This document shows, piece by piece, positions 35,231 to 45,007 of a stretch of 64,000 nucleotides of DNA. Both the position numbers and the translations under genes were made by a program. Every line of letters begins with the position of its first letter. Position 1 is the stretch's first letter. The DNA is from Kaistella soli (lineage in GTDB: Bacteria; Bacteroidota; Bacteroidia; Flavobacteriales; Weeksellaceae), in assembly GCF_019038595.1 (NCBI RefSeq), contig NZ_JAHOPF010000006.1:62001-126000 (forward strand), in the 5' to 3' direction. The notes below the pieces were generated by a model. That model ran no database searches. It saw only the letters and a program-made list of their open reading frames with translations, and was not told where the DNA came from.

Positions 35231-36745
35231 TCAGTGGATATTATTCACTGCATTTTTTATTCTGATGATACTTTCTTCTTTACCAAGGATTTGCAGAATG
35301 TCGGGAACATCCGGCCCTTTCAGTTCCCCAACTAAAGTTAGGCGCAGCGGCATCATTACTTTTCCCATTCCCAAACCTTTATTTTCGGCAAAATCATGGA
35401 TGGCTTGTTTTAATTCAGAAGGTTCAAAAACGTCAACACTGTGTAAGGTGTCCGCAAACTGGTTCATTACAGCTGCTGTCTCAGCGTTCCATGCTTTTTT
35501 CACCGCTTTTTCATCGTAAGAAACAGGGGCTTCAAAGAAAAACTTCCCTTCACTGTAGATATCTTTTGCAAAAGTGGCTCTTTCTTTCATGAGCGAAATT
35601 ACCTTCAGTAATTTTTCGTCACCTGAATTAGTTAAATTAATTCCGTCAACTTCTTTTAACAGGGCTAAAACTTCCGCGTCAGATTTTGATTTCAGATATT
35701 CATGATTAAACCATTCGGCTTTTTCTTTATTGAATCTCGCTCCGGCTTTATGAACTTTATGAAGATCGAATTCTTTCACCATTTCCTCCAGAGTAAGAAT
35801 TTCTCTGTCGTTTGCCGGACTCCAGCCTAAAAGCGCCACCATATTGATGAAAGCATCCGGCAGATAACCTTCGTCGCGGTAACCTTTGGAGATGTTTCCC
35901 GTTTCTGGATCTTTAAAATTTAACGGAAATACCGGAAAACCGAATTTGTCCCCGTCTCTTTTGCTGAGTTTCCCTTTTCCTTCGGGTTTCAGAATGAGTG
36001 ATAAATGCGCAAATTCCGGTCTCTCCCAACCCATTGCTTCATACAGTAAATAGTGTAAACCAAGTGATGGCAACCATTCTTCCCCACGGATAACGTGAGT
36101 GATTTCCATTTCGTGATCATCAATGATATTGGCAAAATGGTAAGTTGGCATCCCGTCGTTTTTTACCAAAACTTTATCATCTAAAGTATTGGTGTTTACT
36201 GAAGTTTTACCACGGATGATATCTTCTAAATTCAAAATTCTGTCAACCGGCATTTTGAAACGCACCACATAAGGTACTTTCTGGTCAAGTAAATTCTTTA
36301 CTTCTTCTTCAGAAAGCGTCAGTGAATTTTTCAACCGGTTACGGGTAATATAATTGTAGGCAAAAACATCTCCGTTCTGTTCGAATTCTTTCCGGATCTC
36401 ATCCAATTCTTCAGTAGTATCAAAAGCAAGATAAGCGTAATCTGTTTTTAGGATTCCAGCTAAATATTTATCATAAATACCGCGTCTTTCAGATTGGCGG
36501 TAAGGTGCAAATTTACCTCCGTGTTTCGGGCTTTCATCCGGGATTATTCCACACCATTCGAGGGCTTCCATAATGTATTCTTCTGCACCTTCCACATATC
36601 TTGCAGTGTCGGTATCTTCAATTCTCAAAACGAAATCACCACCCTGATTTTTGGCGAAAAGATAATCATATAAAGCGGTTCTCACTCCACCTAAATGTAA
36701 AGGACCTGTTGGACTTGGCGCAAAACGCACTCTTACTTTGCTCAT
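35231..36745 (-). CDS. gltX: Glutamyl-tRNA synthetase
   Basis: Charges tRNA-Glu. From the ATG at 36745 it has 504 residues: class I HIGH motif as HLGG (17-20) in APSPTGPLHLGG, YHFANIIDDHEMEITHVIRGEEW, and KMSKS as KLSKRDG. The ATG is preferred to an in-frame TTG at 36769 that lies in the -7 box. Whether it discriminates tRNA-Gln cannot be read here. Confidence 0.97.
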   Translation of the reverse strand: MSKVRVRFAPSPTGPLHLGGVRTALYDYLFAKNQGGDFVLRIEDTDTARYVEGAEEYIMEALEWCGIIPDESPKHGGKFAPYRQSERRGIYDKYLAGILKTDYAYLAFDTTEELDEIRKEFEQNGDVFAYNYITRNRLKNSLTLSEEEVKNLLDQKVPYVVRFKMPVDRILNLEDIIRGKTSVNTNTLDDKVLVKNDGMPTYHFANIIDDHEMEITHVIRGEEWLPSLGLHYLLYEAMGWERPEFAHLSLILKPEGKGKLSKRDGDKFGFPVFPLNFKDPETGNISKGYRDEGYLPDAFINMVALLGWSPANDREILTLEEMVKEFDLHKVHKAGARFNKEKAEWFNHEYLKSKSDAEVLALLKEVDGINLTNSGDEKLLKVISLMKERATFAKDIYSEGKFFFEAPVSYDEKAVKKAWNAETAAVMNQFADTLHSVDVFEPSELKQAIHDFAENKGLGMGKVMMPLRLTLVGELKGPDVPDILQILGKEESIIRIKNAVNNIH

Positions 36746-36766
36746 TATTCCTAAAAATTTAAGATG

Positions 36767-36774
36767 CAAATTTA
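36767..36774 (-). promoter_or_regulatory. -7 box for gltX
   Basis: TAAATTTG on the minus strand, 21 bp before the ATG. Confidence 0.55.
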
Positions 36775-36889
36775 AAGAAAAAATACCGTTTCACCGGCGT
36801 ATGTTCGTGGTTTTTAATGCTCACCTTTAATGTTCGGCAATAGTTTTACATGATTACAGAGTTCTGCTCGTGTGTTTGATAAATTTACT

Positions 36890-36897
36890 TATTTTTG
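36890..36897 (+). promoter_or_regulatory. -7 box for the cupin gene
   Basis: TATTTTTG, perfect match. The first ATG (36906) would be almost leaderless; the second (36918) is an alternative start. Confidence 0.5.
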
Positions 36898-36905
36898 TAC
36901 TTTAA

Positions 36906-37262
36906 ATGGATGTATATATGTTAGAAATCGGCGAAAGACCTTGGGGAAAATATTATGTTTTGGTAGATGAGCCTGCATATAAACTAAAAAAAATTGAAGT
37001 AAATCCGGGGCACAGACTTTCTTACCAGTATCATCATCACAGACAGGAATTCTGGACAATTGTGGAAGGGGAAGCTGTAGTGGTTTTGGATGAAGTTGAA
37101 CATATTGTAAAATATGGCCAAAGTATTTTTATTCCTCTCGGCGCAAAACACAGGATAGAAAACAGAACTTCAGAACGCCTGGCATTTGTGGAGGTGCAGA
37201 CCGGAACGTATTTCGGCGAAGACGATATCGTGCGGATTGAAGACGATTACGAAAGAGAATAA
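36906..37262 (+). CDS. Mannose-6-phosphate isomerase type II-like cupin
   Basis: A 118-residue single cupin, equal to the C-terminal isomerase half of ManC/AlgA-type bifunctional enzymes. RPWGKYYVL opens the domain; the metal site is PGHRLSYQYHHHRQEFW (His43, His45, Glu48) plus His85 in GAKHRIEN. It probably interconverts mannose-6-phosphate and fructose-6-phosphate for GDP-mannose, fitting the adjacent glycosyltransferase cluster. The start may be at 36918 (MLEIGERPWGK). Confidence 0.88.
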   Translation: MDVYMLEIGERPWGKYYVLVDEPAYKLKKIEVNPGHRLSYQYHHHRQEFWTIVEGEAVVVLDEVEHIVKYGQSIFIPLGAKHRIENRTSERLAFVEVQTGTYFGEDDIVRIEDDYERE

Positions 37263-37283
37263 AAAACTTTGTAAAACATTAAA

Positions 37284-37312
37284 AAGAAACTGTCTCATGG
37301 GACAGTTTTTTC
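37284..37312 (+). terminator. Terminator of the cupin gene
   Basis: AAACTGTC (37287-37294), loop TCATGG, GACAGTTT (37301-37308), then T-run. Confidence 0.8.
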
Positions 37313-37371
37313 ATTTAATAGTGCTTTTAAAATTTGCTGAAGGATTACACACTTTATCACTTAAAAAATCA

Positions 37372-38595
37372 TCAGGAAAGCAGCCTAAATAATTCATCTT
37401 TCTGAAATTCTATTGTAAAAGGAAAAATTGCTTTTTCCGAATTACGGTGAAGGGTTGACCATACGGACGCATTAGTGCATAATTCAATAATATTATGTGC
37501 AAAAGCTTGATGATCATCGTTCCCTGAAATAAGTGCCGTTTCTTTATTATTCAAAAACATGCCCTCCGCTCCGATCGTTGTTGTAACTACAGGAAGCATA
37601 TATTCAAAAGCTTGTCCAATCTTGCCTTTCACGCCTGCCCCATAGCGCAATGGAGAAATAGAAGCAATACAATTTTCATAATATGGCGTCAAATCCTCTA
37701 CAAAGCCTTTTATTTGAAACAAGTCTGAATTCATTTTAAGGATTTCCTCGGGAGGTTCCTGACCAATAATATAAACTTTCAAATTTGGTAGAGATTGCCA
37801 GACCAAAGGCATAATTTTTTCGTGTAAAAAAGTTACTGCATCTACATTTGGTAAATGATAAAAAGAACCAACAAAAAACAGATGATTTCTTTCTTCATAT
37901 TCGGGCACCTCTTCTGATTTAATTTTTAAATTATGAACGTTACTGATCGTAAACAGCTTCGATTCATCAACAAAATCTGTCATGAGTTTCTTTTCTTTAT
38001 CACTTATTACCACTACTTTATCTGCCTTACTGCTCAGTTGCGTTTCAATGTATTTATAATGCTCAATCTCAGCAGCCAATTTTTCATCATAATCTAATGC
38101 TAATCCTCTTTCCATCCGTAGGAAATGGATATCTACCATATCATATATGATCTTTGCCTTTGGTGCTTTTTTTCTGAAAAAACTTAAATAATGTTCGAAA
38201 GCATCTGGTCTGTGACACCATACAAAATCGAGATCCGGAATGAGTTGATCAAGAAAATATTTCTTTCCCCGCACTATTCCATATCCATTGATAAAAGGGG
38301 TGTAAACAGTGACATTATGGCGATTGAAATTTTGTATATACTTACGTTCATCTGATTTAGGGATTGGTTTTTGCCAACCCATCAGAAAAACATTAAAGTC
38401 TTTGGCTAAGAATTTTGCAATTTCTGTAATACGGTTTGACCCGGAATCTTTATCAAAAGTGGGAATTTGATTATCAATAATCAGAATGTTCTTTTTTAAA
38501 GGATCAATTGTAGTCCTTTCCGATAATGGATAATGTTTTTTGATGTAAATGTAATTTTTTATCTGCCTTTTAATACCCATCGCTCTAATTTTCAA
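37372..38595 (-). CDS. GT4-type glycosyltransferase
   Basis: A 407-residue glycosyltransferase with GT-B fold. A C-terminal nucleotide-sugar domain shows GFVEDLTPYYENCIASISPL, GAGVKGKIGQAFEYMLPVV and TTIGAEGM, the family 1/4 E-x7-E-like region. The ATG at 38595 overlaps the upstream gene by 11 bp; an ATG at 38580, 5 bp after that stop, is as plausible. Last gene of a four-gene glycosyltransferase operon; acceptor and sugar unknown. Confidence 0.88.
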   Translation of the reverse strand: MKIRAMGIKRQIKNYIYIKKHYPLSERTTIDPLKKNILIIDNQIPTFDKDSGSNRITEIAKFLAKDFNVFLMGWQKPIPKSDERKYIQNFNRHNVTVYTPFINGYGIVRGKKYFLDQLIPDLDFVWCHRPDAFEHYLSFFRKKAPKAKIIYDMVDIHFLRMERGLALDYDEKLAAEIEHYKYIETQLSSKADKVVVISDKEKKLMTDFVDESKLFTISNVHNLKIKSEEVPEYEERNHLFFVGSFYHLPNVDAVTFLHEKIMPLVWQSLPNLKVYIIGQEPPEEILKMNSDLFQIKGFVEDLTPYYENCIASISPLRYGAGVKGKIGQAFEYMLPVVTTTIGAEGMFLNNKETALISGNDDHQAFAHNIIELCTNASVWSTLHRNSEKAIFPFTIEFQKDELFRLLS

Positions 38596-39562
38596 TGATT
38601 TGCTTTATCCAATTACTAAAACCGTACTGATCAACAATTTCTTTCGGAATATCAAAATAAGGTTTTTCTAAAAACGCCGCTATATCCTGATAATTGTTTT
38701 CGATTACAAAGATATTGTTGGGATTGTAGAAATCATATTTCTTCACCGTAATATTATCTGTGATTACCTTCTTTTTATAATAAAGTGCTTCAAAAAAACG
38801 GATGGAAAGCCCATTGTGATTAGGATCTACAAAATCAAGCAAAACATCAGCATTTTCAACATTTTTCAGATTATCAGAAAAAGAAATTCTGTCTTTTATA
38901 TACTTTATTTTAGGATTTTTGATCTGTGATTTTTCGGTGAACTGCATGAAGAAATCAAGCTCTACATTCAGTTTGGAAACGTTTTCGATAAAGGTGTCAA
39001 TTTTTTCTCTTCTGTTCTCCCAAAATAAACCGACGAAATACAGCCGCGGTTTTACTTTGTTATAAGCTTTATACACCGGCGGCGCAAAATCAAAATAAAA
39101 ATTGGTGATCGGTTTCAAATGAAGATCCACATCTTCATTATCGAAACAGAAAAACGAGTCAAAAAGCGAAAAATAATTTTTAATCTCAGGAAATTTTTTA
39201 ATTCCGTCCCACTGGTAGGCGATAAGTTTATTGGTCTTTTTTTTCAATTCTTGGATGACTGAAACCGGAAACGCATCCGGGCGTATGACTAAAATATAAT
39301 CTAATTTCCCCTCGATTTCACCTATTACTCTGTGATATTCCTTAAGTTTATATTCTGCTGCAAGTTTCTTTTTATAGCTTTTATCTTTTAAAAAAGTTTT
39401 TCTGAAGAAATTGATGATTTTCTCAAAACCTTTATACCGGAATTCAGAAGGATTCTCTTTCATTACCTCGGCAGAAAACCCCAGTTTCTCAAGATTTTTG
39501 AGAAAATGCTGCGGAAAGTCAGAATAATCGGGCATTACAAGAAGAATTTTTTTCGGTAACAT
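38585..39562 (-). CDS. Glycosyltransferase-like protein (GT-B, CgeB-like)
   Basis: A 325-residue protein with a nucleotide-binding-like N-terminus (KKILLVMPDYSDFPQHFLKNL) and a C-terminal part LDFVDPNHNGLSIRFFEALYYKKKVITDN that fits the donor-binding site of GT-B transferases of the CgeB/spore-maturation type. No DXD motif. Starts 8 bp after the upstream gene. Likely transfers a sugar in capsule or lipopolysaccharide synthesis. Confidence 0.75.
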   Translation of the reverse strand: MLPKKILLVMPDYSDFPQHFLKNLEKLGFSAEVMKENPSEFRYKGFEKIINFFRKTFLKDKSYKKKLAAEYKLKEYHRVIGEIEGKLDYILVIRPDAFPVSVIQELKKKTNKLIAYQWDGIKKFPEIKNYFSLFDSFFCFDNEDVDLHLKPITNFYFDFAPPVYKAYNKVKPRLYFVGLFWENRREKIDTFIENVSKLNVELDFFMQFTEKSQIKNPKIKYIKDRISFSDNLKNVENADVLLDFVDPNHNGLSIRFFEALYYKKKVITDNITVKKYDFYNPNNIFVIENNYQDIAAFLEKPYFDIPKEIVDQYGFSNWIKQIIEN

Positions 39563-39570
39563 CAGTTAAG

Positions 39571-40620
39571 CTACTTTAATAAATAGGTGATTTGAAATAA
39601 TTTGAATTGTTTTCTGAGGCTGTTGACCGGATTTCTGATGTAATGCTTTTTTATCTGTTCAAATGATTTACGCGTAAGTTTGTTCATTGCTCTGTAATAA
39701 ACTTCATTTTGGCGAGTTAAATAAGTCTGTGAAGGTAAATTAGAGTAAGTATCAACCAACGATTTTTCCAGTTTTCTGATCACTTCATCGCTTAATTTTT
39801 CCCGTTCGCGGATGGCAAAATCCAGAAAAATTTTCTTGAGGTAAACGTTATACCATTTTGCAATATCAAGGTTTTGATTTTTGATGTATTTTTCATGCAC
39901 TTCTTCCAGCACCGAAATGTACGATTCCAAATTTCTGTCGCTTAATTTACTGGTAATGGAATTTTCGTTATCCGTTCTGTAAAAATAGGTTTCGTGTTTG
40001 ATAAACTTTACATTTTTTGCTAAAAGCATCGTTTCAAAAAACCACAATTCATCTTCGTGAAGAATTCCGTTCTTAAAGCGGAGATTATTTTTATCGATGA
40101 ATTCTTTACTGTATAAACGATTTTGCGCAACCGGCGTTAATGCAGACTCCATCGCTTTCGTTAAAACATCAAAATGTTTGTTGCTGAAACTGATATCGCC
40201 TTCCTTCGGAGGATACAACTGTGAAATTTTCGATATAATGTCACCATTAATTTTTGACGTTACAGTTATTCCGGTTACGATATCGTTGTTGTCCACGGAC
40301 GAAACCAATGTGCTGATGGCGTCAGTACTTAAAACATCATCCGAATCTAAAAAAAACAGAAAAGCTCCGTTTGAAATTTCAATTCCCCGGTTTCTTGTTG
40401 CTGAAAGTCCGGAGTTTTCCTGTGTATATACCTGGAACCGCCGATCCTTGGCTTCAAAAGACTTAATGATTTCAAGTGTCTTGTCACTGCTTCCATCATT
40501 AATTAAAATGCATTCCCAATTCTGACAATCCTGCTTAAGGACCGAATGGACACACGCTTCAACATATTTTTCAACATTGTAGCACGGAACTATGACGGAA
40601 ACCAGTGGTTCGGATATCAT
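39571..40620 (-). CDS. GT2-family glycosyltransferase
   Basis: A 349-residue GT-A transferase. VSVIVPCYNVEKYVEACVHSV opens the donor-binding fold; metal-binding DXD appears as FLDSDD; GILHEDELWFFE holds the probable catalytic acid (ED/ExD). The C-terminal 100 residues are helical. Its ATG overlaps the preceding stop as TAATG, so it is translationally coupled. Confidence 0.93.
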   Translation of the reverse strand: MISEPLVSVIVPCYNVEKYVEACVHSVLKQDCQNWECILINDGSSDKTLEIIKSFEAKDRRFQVYTQENSGLSATRNRGIEISNGAFLFFLDSDDVLSTDAISTLVSSVDNNDIVTGITVTSKINGDIISKISQLYPPKEGDISFSNKHFDVLTKAMESALTPVAQNRLYSKEFIDKNNLRFKNGILHEDELWFFETMLLAKNVKFIKHETYFYRTDNENSITSKLSDRNLESYISVLEEVHEKYIKNQNLDIAKWYNVYLKKIFLDFAIREREKLSDEVIRKLEKSLVDTYSNLPSQTYLTRQNEVYYRAMNKLTRKSFEQIKKHYIRNPVNSLRKQFKLFQITYLLK

Positions 40621-41585
40621 TATTTATGAATTAATTTGGCGTAAAGATTTGGATAATAATAATACAGTCTCAGATAAAAATAATATTCGGCGCCCACTTC
40701 TGCCAAAGAATACTTAAGAAATAATTTAAATGCTTTTCTGATTTCTTCTTTTTCAGATCTCATTTCCCCTTTTTCAGTATTTCTGATAATTCTTTTAAGG
40801 ACCATCAATAGTTTTCTCACTATGTTTTTAGGGATTTTATTCCGTTTGCCGAGATTTTCGGAGTTTAACCAAAATTTATAGACTTCCATTATGGCGATAA
40901 AAAAATGGTAAGCTATTTCCGGGGAGAGATTGTGTGAAAGACTGTTTTCATGTTGTATGTAATGGTATAATTTCTCATTAGACTTTACCACTCTAACGGC
41001 CTTATTGAAAATTTTAAAAAGTGTTGAATAATCTTCAAAACATTTCAGGTTTTCAGGAAAGCTCACATTTTTTAACAGGTCAGCTTTGTACAGCTTTCCC
41101 CAGGGATGACTTTGAATTTCCTGATCCTCCAGTAAAAGCACTAAAGCTCTGTTGCCATCAAATATTCTTTCGTCGGAAATGGGTTTATTAAAAACCACGT
41201 TGCCGTTTTCATCCTCATAAGCTGCTTCGATAATAGAAATATCTGCGTTTTCGCTGACCAGCAATCTGTACAGCTCTTCACAATAATTCAGTTCTGCCCA
41301 ATCGTCCGAATCTACAAAGCAAATGTATGCTCCAGACGCAGTTTTCACTCCTTCGTTTCTCGCTTTTGAAACGCCCGAATTGGTTTGTTTGATGAATTTA
41401 ATCCGGTCATCATGGATTTGAAATTCTTTATAAATTTGTGATGATCCGTCTGTGGAACCATCATCAATAATAATAATCTCTAAATTCTGATAAGTTTGGC
41501 GAACAACTGAATCCAGACATTTTTTCAAAGTCTGTTCGGCATTATAACAGGGAATAATCAGACTTATTAGTGGATCATTATTCAT
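40620..41585 (-). CDS. GT2-family glycosyltransferase
   Basis: A 321-residue GT-A transferase: LISLIIPCYNAEQTLKKCLDS, ICFVDSDDW (DXD) and LKCFEDYSTLFKIF (ED acid region). The ATG at 41585 is used; an in-frame TTG at 41618 without family similarity in the extension is rejected. First gene of the four-gene operon. The 224 bp upstream, shared with a divergent glycosyltransferase gene, show no clear -7 box. Confidence 0.92.
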   Translation of the reverse strand: MNNDPLISLIIPCYNAEQTLKKCLDSVVRQTYQNLEIIIIDDGSTDGSSQIYKEFQIHDDRIKFIKQTNSGVSKARNEGVKTASGAYICFVDSDDWAELNYCEELYRLLVSENADISIIEAAYEDENGNVVFNKPISDERIFDGNRALVLLLEDQEIQSHPWGKLYKADLLKNVSFPENLKCFEDYSTLFKIFNKAVRVVKSNEKLYHYIQHENSLSHNLSPEIAYHFFIAIMEVYKFWLNSENLGKRNKIPKNIVRKLLMVLKRIIRNTEKGEMRSEKEEIRKAFKLFLKYSLAEVGAEYYFYLRLYYYYPNLYAKLIHK

Positions 41586-41809
41586 ATGAAATGCGGGGTA
41601 TGCTGGTGTTTTTTTCAACGGTTATTTTTCACATTTAGCATTACCTGAATCTTTTGTAAATACTTATGTTTATCGTGTTTTCTGCAAGGCAATTTAATGG
41701 AAAATATTAAGCTGTACAAATTTTTTGCCTTTTGCTTTTTACCCTTGATTCGACTGAAAAAATACCGATATTTACCACACCGTATCGGTTTGACTAAAAA
41801 GGTTATCAC

Positions 41810-42679
41810 ATGAATATTGTATATTTAGTTTTTGGCAGTAATCCAGATCATTATCAGCAGGTCTATTTTTCGATGTACACCGCCTTCGCGCATAAAAGTG
41901 CGGAAGACAGAATTATTGTTATCGCAGAAGAACCTGAACTTTTCAATTCATTTGAAAACGGAATAGAAATCATTCCGATAAACAGAGAAATCATCACAGA
42001 ATGGGAAGGGAAATATCAATTTTTCTGGCGGGTAAAAATTAAAGCACTTCAGCTCGTTGCCGAGAAATATCCTTTAGAATCAATCCTATATCTGGATGGG
42101 GACACATTTTTTTACCGGGATTTTGATTCCTTGCGTAACGGGCTCGAAAGCGGGCAAAACTTCATGCACCTGGAAGAAGGGAAGCTATCTTTACTTTCAT
42201 CAAAAACCGAGAAACTGATGTGGAAGCAGATGCAGGGAAAAGAGTATGGTACAATTAAAATCGATAAAAACACCTCCATGTGGAATGCTGGATTAATAGG
42301 AGTTTCTAACCAAAATTTCGATGGTCTGCAAACTACACTGGAAGCTAATGACGCAATGTGTGCAGATGATGTAACACGAAGACTCGTAGAACAGTTTGCT
42401 TTCTCTATAGGCCTAAGCAAACTCGCGGAACTGCAGCCGGCAGATCATATCGTAGGACATTACTGGGGAAATAAAAAGCAGTGGAATAAATTGATCGACC
42501 ATTTTCTAAAAGAATGTTTTATGAAAAAATATTCTTTTGACCAGATTATCGGACGTATTATAGAAATGGATCTTACTCAGAATCCTATTTGGGTTAAGGA
42601 ATCCAATACGCACAGAAAGTTAAAAAATTTCATTGACAAATTTTATACGAATAAAAAAACCGTCTACATAAATAAATAA
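41810..42679 (+). CDS. Putative glycosyltransferase with DXD motif
   Basis: A 289-residue protein, probably GT-A fold: MNIVYLVFGSNPDHYQQ, then SILYLDGDTFF with DGD as metal site, and NTSMWNAGLIGV, which resembles the conserved NxGL segment of GT8-like transferases. PADHIVGHYWGNKKQW near the end carries a histidine like the family's third metal ligand. It is the only plus-strand transferase in the cluster. Donor and acceptor unknown. Confidence 0.75.
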   Translation: MNIVYLVFGSNPDHYQQVYFSMYTAFAHKSAEDRIIVIAEEPELFNSFENGIEIIPINREIITEWEGKYQFFWRVKIKALQLVAEKYPLESILYLDGDTFFYRDFDSLRNGLESGQNFMHLEEGKLSLLSSKTEKLMWKQMQGKEYGTIKIDKNTSMWNAGLIGVSNQNFDGLQTTLEANDAMCADDVTRRLVEQFAFSIGLSKLAELQPADHIVGHYWGNKKQWNKLIDHFLKECFMKKYSFDQIIGRIIEMDLTQNPIWVKESNTHRKLKNFIDKFYTNKKTVYINK

Positions 42680-42686
42680 AAAGAGT

Positions 42687-43439
42687 TTATGCTTTCTTTA
42701 ATGTCCGGTAGGTTTCGTTTACGTATAAGCTCTGCAGACAGCTGATTTTCCATCCGTCTTCGCCATCAAGAAATCCTAATTTCAGGAAATAGGTTTGGAT
42801 AAATTTGAAAGCAACCTTGCTCCAATGCACAAAAACCCAATATTTCTTTCCGTTTTCGGCAAGCTCTGCTCCTTTCAGATAACCGTAATTGAGCATTTTC
42901 TTTTTAAATGCTTCAAAATTTTCAAAAGAATAATGCAAAAGAGGGTGTTTTAAAATCCCGGTTGTTCCGTTGACTTCAAGAGTTTCATGCACTTTTTTGT
43001 GTTCTAAATAATTTGCTTTTGATTTCCTGAAAAGCCGGAAATTTTTATCATTCTGGGTTCCTGAAAAGTTAATCTTTTTCTTTCCTACAAAGAAGATTCT
43101 GTAAATGTAATAAGCATCCTTGGCATCGCTCCTGTTCACAGTTCTCACAATTTCCTCTTCGAGTTCCGGAGTAATTCTCTCATCTCCGTCCAGAAAAAGA
43201 ACCCAGTCGTTTTGGGCAGCGTCAAGGGCAAGGTTCCGCTGTTTGGTAAAATCTTCAAATTTATTCTGAATGATTTTCACCTTAGGATTTTTGGAGGCTA
43301 TTGCCAAGGTCTGATCCGTACTGAAAGAATCTACAATAATTATCTCATCACAAAACCGAAAACAGTCCAGCACTTCCTGAATATTTTTTTCTTCATTAAA
43401 AGTGATAATCAAACCACTTATTTTTTCCTTAAGCATCAT
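42687..43439 (-). CDS. GT2-family glycosyltransferase, WaaE/KdtX-like
   Basis: A 250-residue transferase of the lipopolysaccharide-core type: SGLIITFNEEKNIQEVLDC, DEIIIVDSFSTDQT, QRNLALDAAQNDWVLFLDGDERI (DXD region) and YYIYRIFFVGKKKINFSG. This set is typical of beta-1,4-glucosyltransferases of the WaaE/KdtX group. Start at 43439 or the adjacent ATG at 43436. It lies just downstream of a truncated paralogue. Confidence 0.9.
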   Translation of the reverse strand: MMLKEKISGLIITFNEEKNIQEVLDCFRFCDEIIIVDSFSTDQTLAIASKNPKVKIIQNKFEDFTKQRNLALDAAQNDWVLFLDGDERITPELEEEIVRTVNRSDAKDAYYIYRIFFVGKKKINFSGTQNDKNFRLFRKSKANYLEHKKVHETLEVNGTTGILKHPLLHYSFENFEAFKKKMLNYGYLKGAELAENGKKYWVFVHWSKVAFKFIQTYFLKLGFLDGEDGWKISCLQSLYVNETYRTLKKA

Positions 43440-43483
43440 TCCTTTATTCGTTTATGATAATGATATGTATAAAAAGTAACTCA

Positions 43484-43646
43484 TCATTTTATTCTCATGA
43501 TAACCAATTTTAATAAACGAGGTGGAATAAAAATGGTGGCTTTCAGCTGGTATTTTTCGAGCAGAGCCGGTAAGAATTCCCGCATCAAGAAATCTTCTGA
43601 TATTGTCTTCCTCGTTATAAGTAATAACGGCAGCAGAAATTCCCAT
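43484..43646 (-). pseudogene. Fused remnant of a GT2 gene and a polysaccharide-deacetylase gene
   Basis: From the ATG at 43646, 20-22 codons read GISAAVITYNEEDNIRRFL, a GT2 N-terminus. From nucleotide 43585, in a different frame, the sequence reads REFLPALLEKYQLKATIFIP and stops at 43484, which resembles the LPxLLxKYxxKATFF opening of NodB-type polysaccharide deacetylases. Neither part is complete. The ATG overlaps the rocD stop as TAATG, so the original GT2 was translationally coupled to rocD. Best explained by a deletion that joined two genes out of frame. A 64-codon frame remains open but mixes unrelated pieces. Confidence 0.65.
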
Positions 43647-44890
43647 TATTTTTTAAACTCCGAAACCGTTTTCTCGATAATCGCCACACAGTCCAGAATC
43701 TGCTCTTCTGTGATTACCAAAGGCGGCGCGAGACGGATGATGTTACCGTGCGTAGGCTTTGCAAGCAAACCGTTCTCTTTTAACTGAAGACAAATATTCC
43801 ATGCTGTAGAGCTTTCGGGAGTATCATTAATTAAAATTGCATTCAGCAGCCCTTTTCCTCTAACGCTGCTAATGAGATCAGATTTAGCAATGACTTTCTC
43901 AATTTCATTTCTGAAAAGCTGTCCCAGTTTTTCCGCTCTTTCCGAAAGTTTTTCATCTTCCACTACTTCCAGCGCTGCCATTGCAACCGCACAGGCTAAA
44001 GGATTTCCTCCAAAAGTAGAACCGTGCTGTCCCGGATGAATTACGTTCATGATTCCGTCATTTGCCAACACCGCCGAAACAGGGTACATTCCTCCTGAAA
44101 GTGCTTTCCCCAAGATTAAAATATCGGGCTGAACATTTTCATGATGACATGCGATCAGTTTACCGGTTCTCGCGATTCCGGTCTGTACCTCGTCTGCAAT
44201 GAATAGAACATTGTATTTTTTACAGAGTTCAGAAGCGCTTTTTAAATATCCTTCATCCGGCACATAAACCCCAGCTTCGCCCTGAATAGGCTCTACTAAA
44301 AATGCTGCGATATTAGACGAGTCATTTTTCAGCGTTTCTTCCAAAGCGCTCAAATCATTATAAGGAATTTTAACAAAACCCGGAGTGAAAGGTCCGTAAT
44401 TGTTATTGGCATCAGGATCGTTGGAAAAAGAAACAATTGTTGTTGTTCTTCCGTGGAAATTATTTTCACAAACTACAATCTTTGCGGCGTTTTCAGCAAT
44501 TCCCTTTAATTCGTAGCTCCATTTTCTGGCCAGTTTAACGGCAGTTTCTACCGCTTCCGCACCGGAATTCATCGGTAACACTTTATCAAAACCGAAAAGT
44601 TCCGTAATTTTCTTTTCGTATTCACCTAATTTTGAATTGTAAAATGCACGCGATGTCAATGCTAATTTCTGTGCCTGATCTACAAGCGCATTAACAATTT
44701 TAGGATGCGAATGTCCCTGATTTACAGCAGAATAAGCAGAAAGAAAATCGTAATATCTTTTACCTTCAACATCCCACACAAACACGCCTTCTCCTTTATC
44801 TAAAACCACCGGTAGCGGGTGATAATTGTGTGCGCCGTGTTTTTCTTCTAATTCGATAAAATAGGATGAAGTGTCTGTAGTGTTTTGCAT
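43646..44890 (-). CDS. rocD: Ornithine aminotransferase
   Basis: PLP enzyme converting ornithine and 2-oxoglutarate to glutamate semialdehyde and glutamate. The 414-residue length fits. [35 protein letters not shown] (Asp contacting PLP) and [14 protein letters not shown] (Schiff-base Lys) are visible. [14 protein letters not shown] follows. Class III family members acting on acetylornithine are similar, but the [13 protein letters not shown] opening favours ornithine aminotransferase. Confidence 0.95.
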   Translation of the reverse strand: MQNTTDTSSYFIELEEKHGAHNYHPLPVVLDKGEGVFVWDVEGKRYYDFLSAYSAVNQGHSHPKIVNALVDQAQKLALTSRAFYNSKLGEYEKKITELFGFDKVLPMNSGAEAVETAVKLARKWSYELKGIAENAAKIVVCENNFHGRTTTIVSFSNDPDANNNYGPFTPGFVKIPYNDLSALEETLKNDSSNIAAFLVEPIQGEAGVYVPDEGYLKSASELCKKYNVLFIADEVQTGIARTGKLIACHHENVQPDILILGKALSGGMYPVSAVLANDGIMNVIHPGQHGSTFGGNPLACAVAMAALEVVEDEKLSERAEKLGQLFRNEIEKVIAKSDLISSVRGKGLLNAILINDTPESSTAWNICLQLKENGLLAKPTHGNIIRLAPPLVITEEQILDCVAIIEKTVSEFKK

Positions 44891-44911
44891 TTGTTCTTAA
44901 TTTATTAAAAA

Positions 44912-44919
44912 CAAAAATA
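44912..44919 (-). promoter_or_regulatory. -7 box for rocD
   Basis: TATTTTTG on the minus strand, 21 bp before the ATG. Confidence 0.5.
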
Positions 44920-45007
44920 ATGATTTATTTCCAAGTATCCTGAGTAATAATAGAAGATCAGATCGTACACTGTATCTCGTAAGGTTCTCCGCAATTTATG
45001 ATCTCAA

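Noticed and set aside
41615..41809. Basic 64-codon frame between divergent glycosyltransferase genes
   Set aside because: No start context, no similarity, and it fills the shared upstream region.
43497..43787. 96-codon plus-strand frame over the rocD 3' end
   Set aside because: It runs antisense to rocD and the gene remnant and shows no family features.
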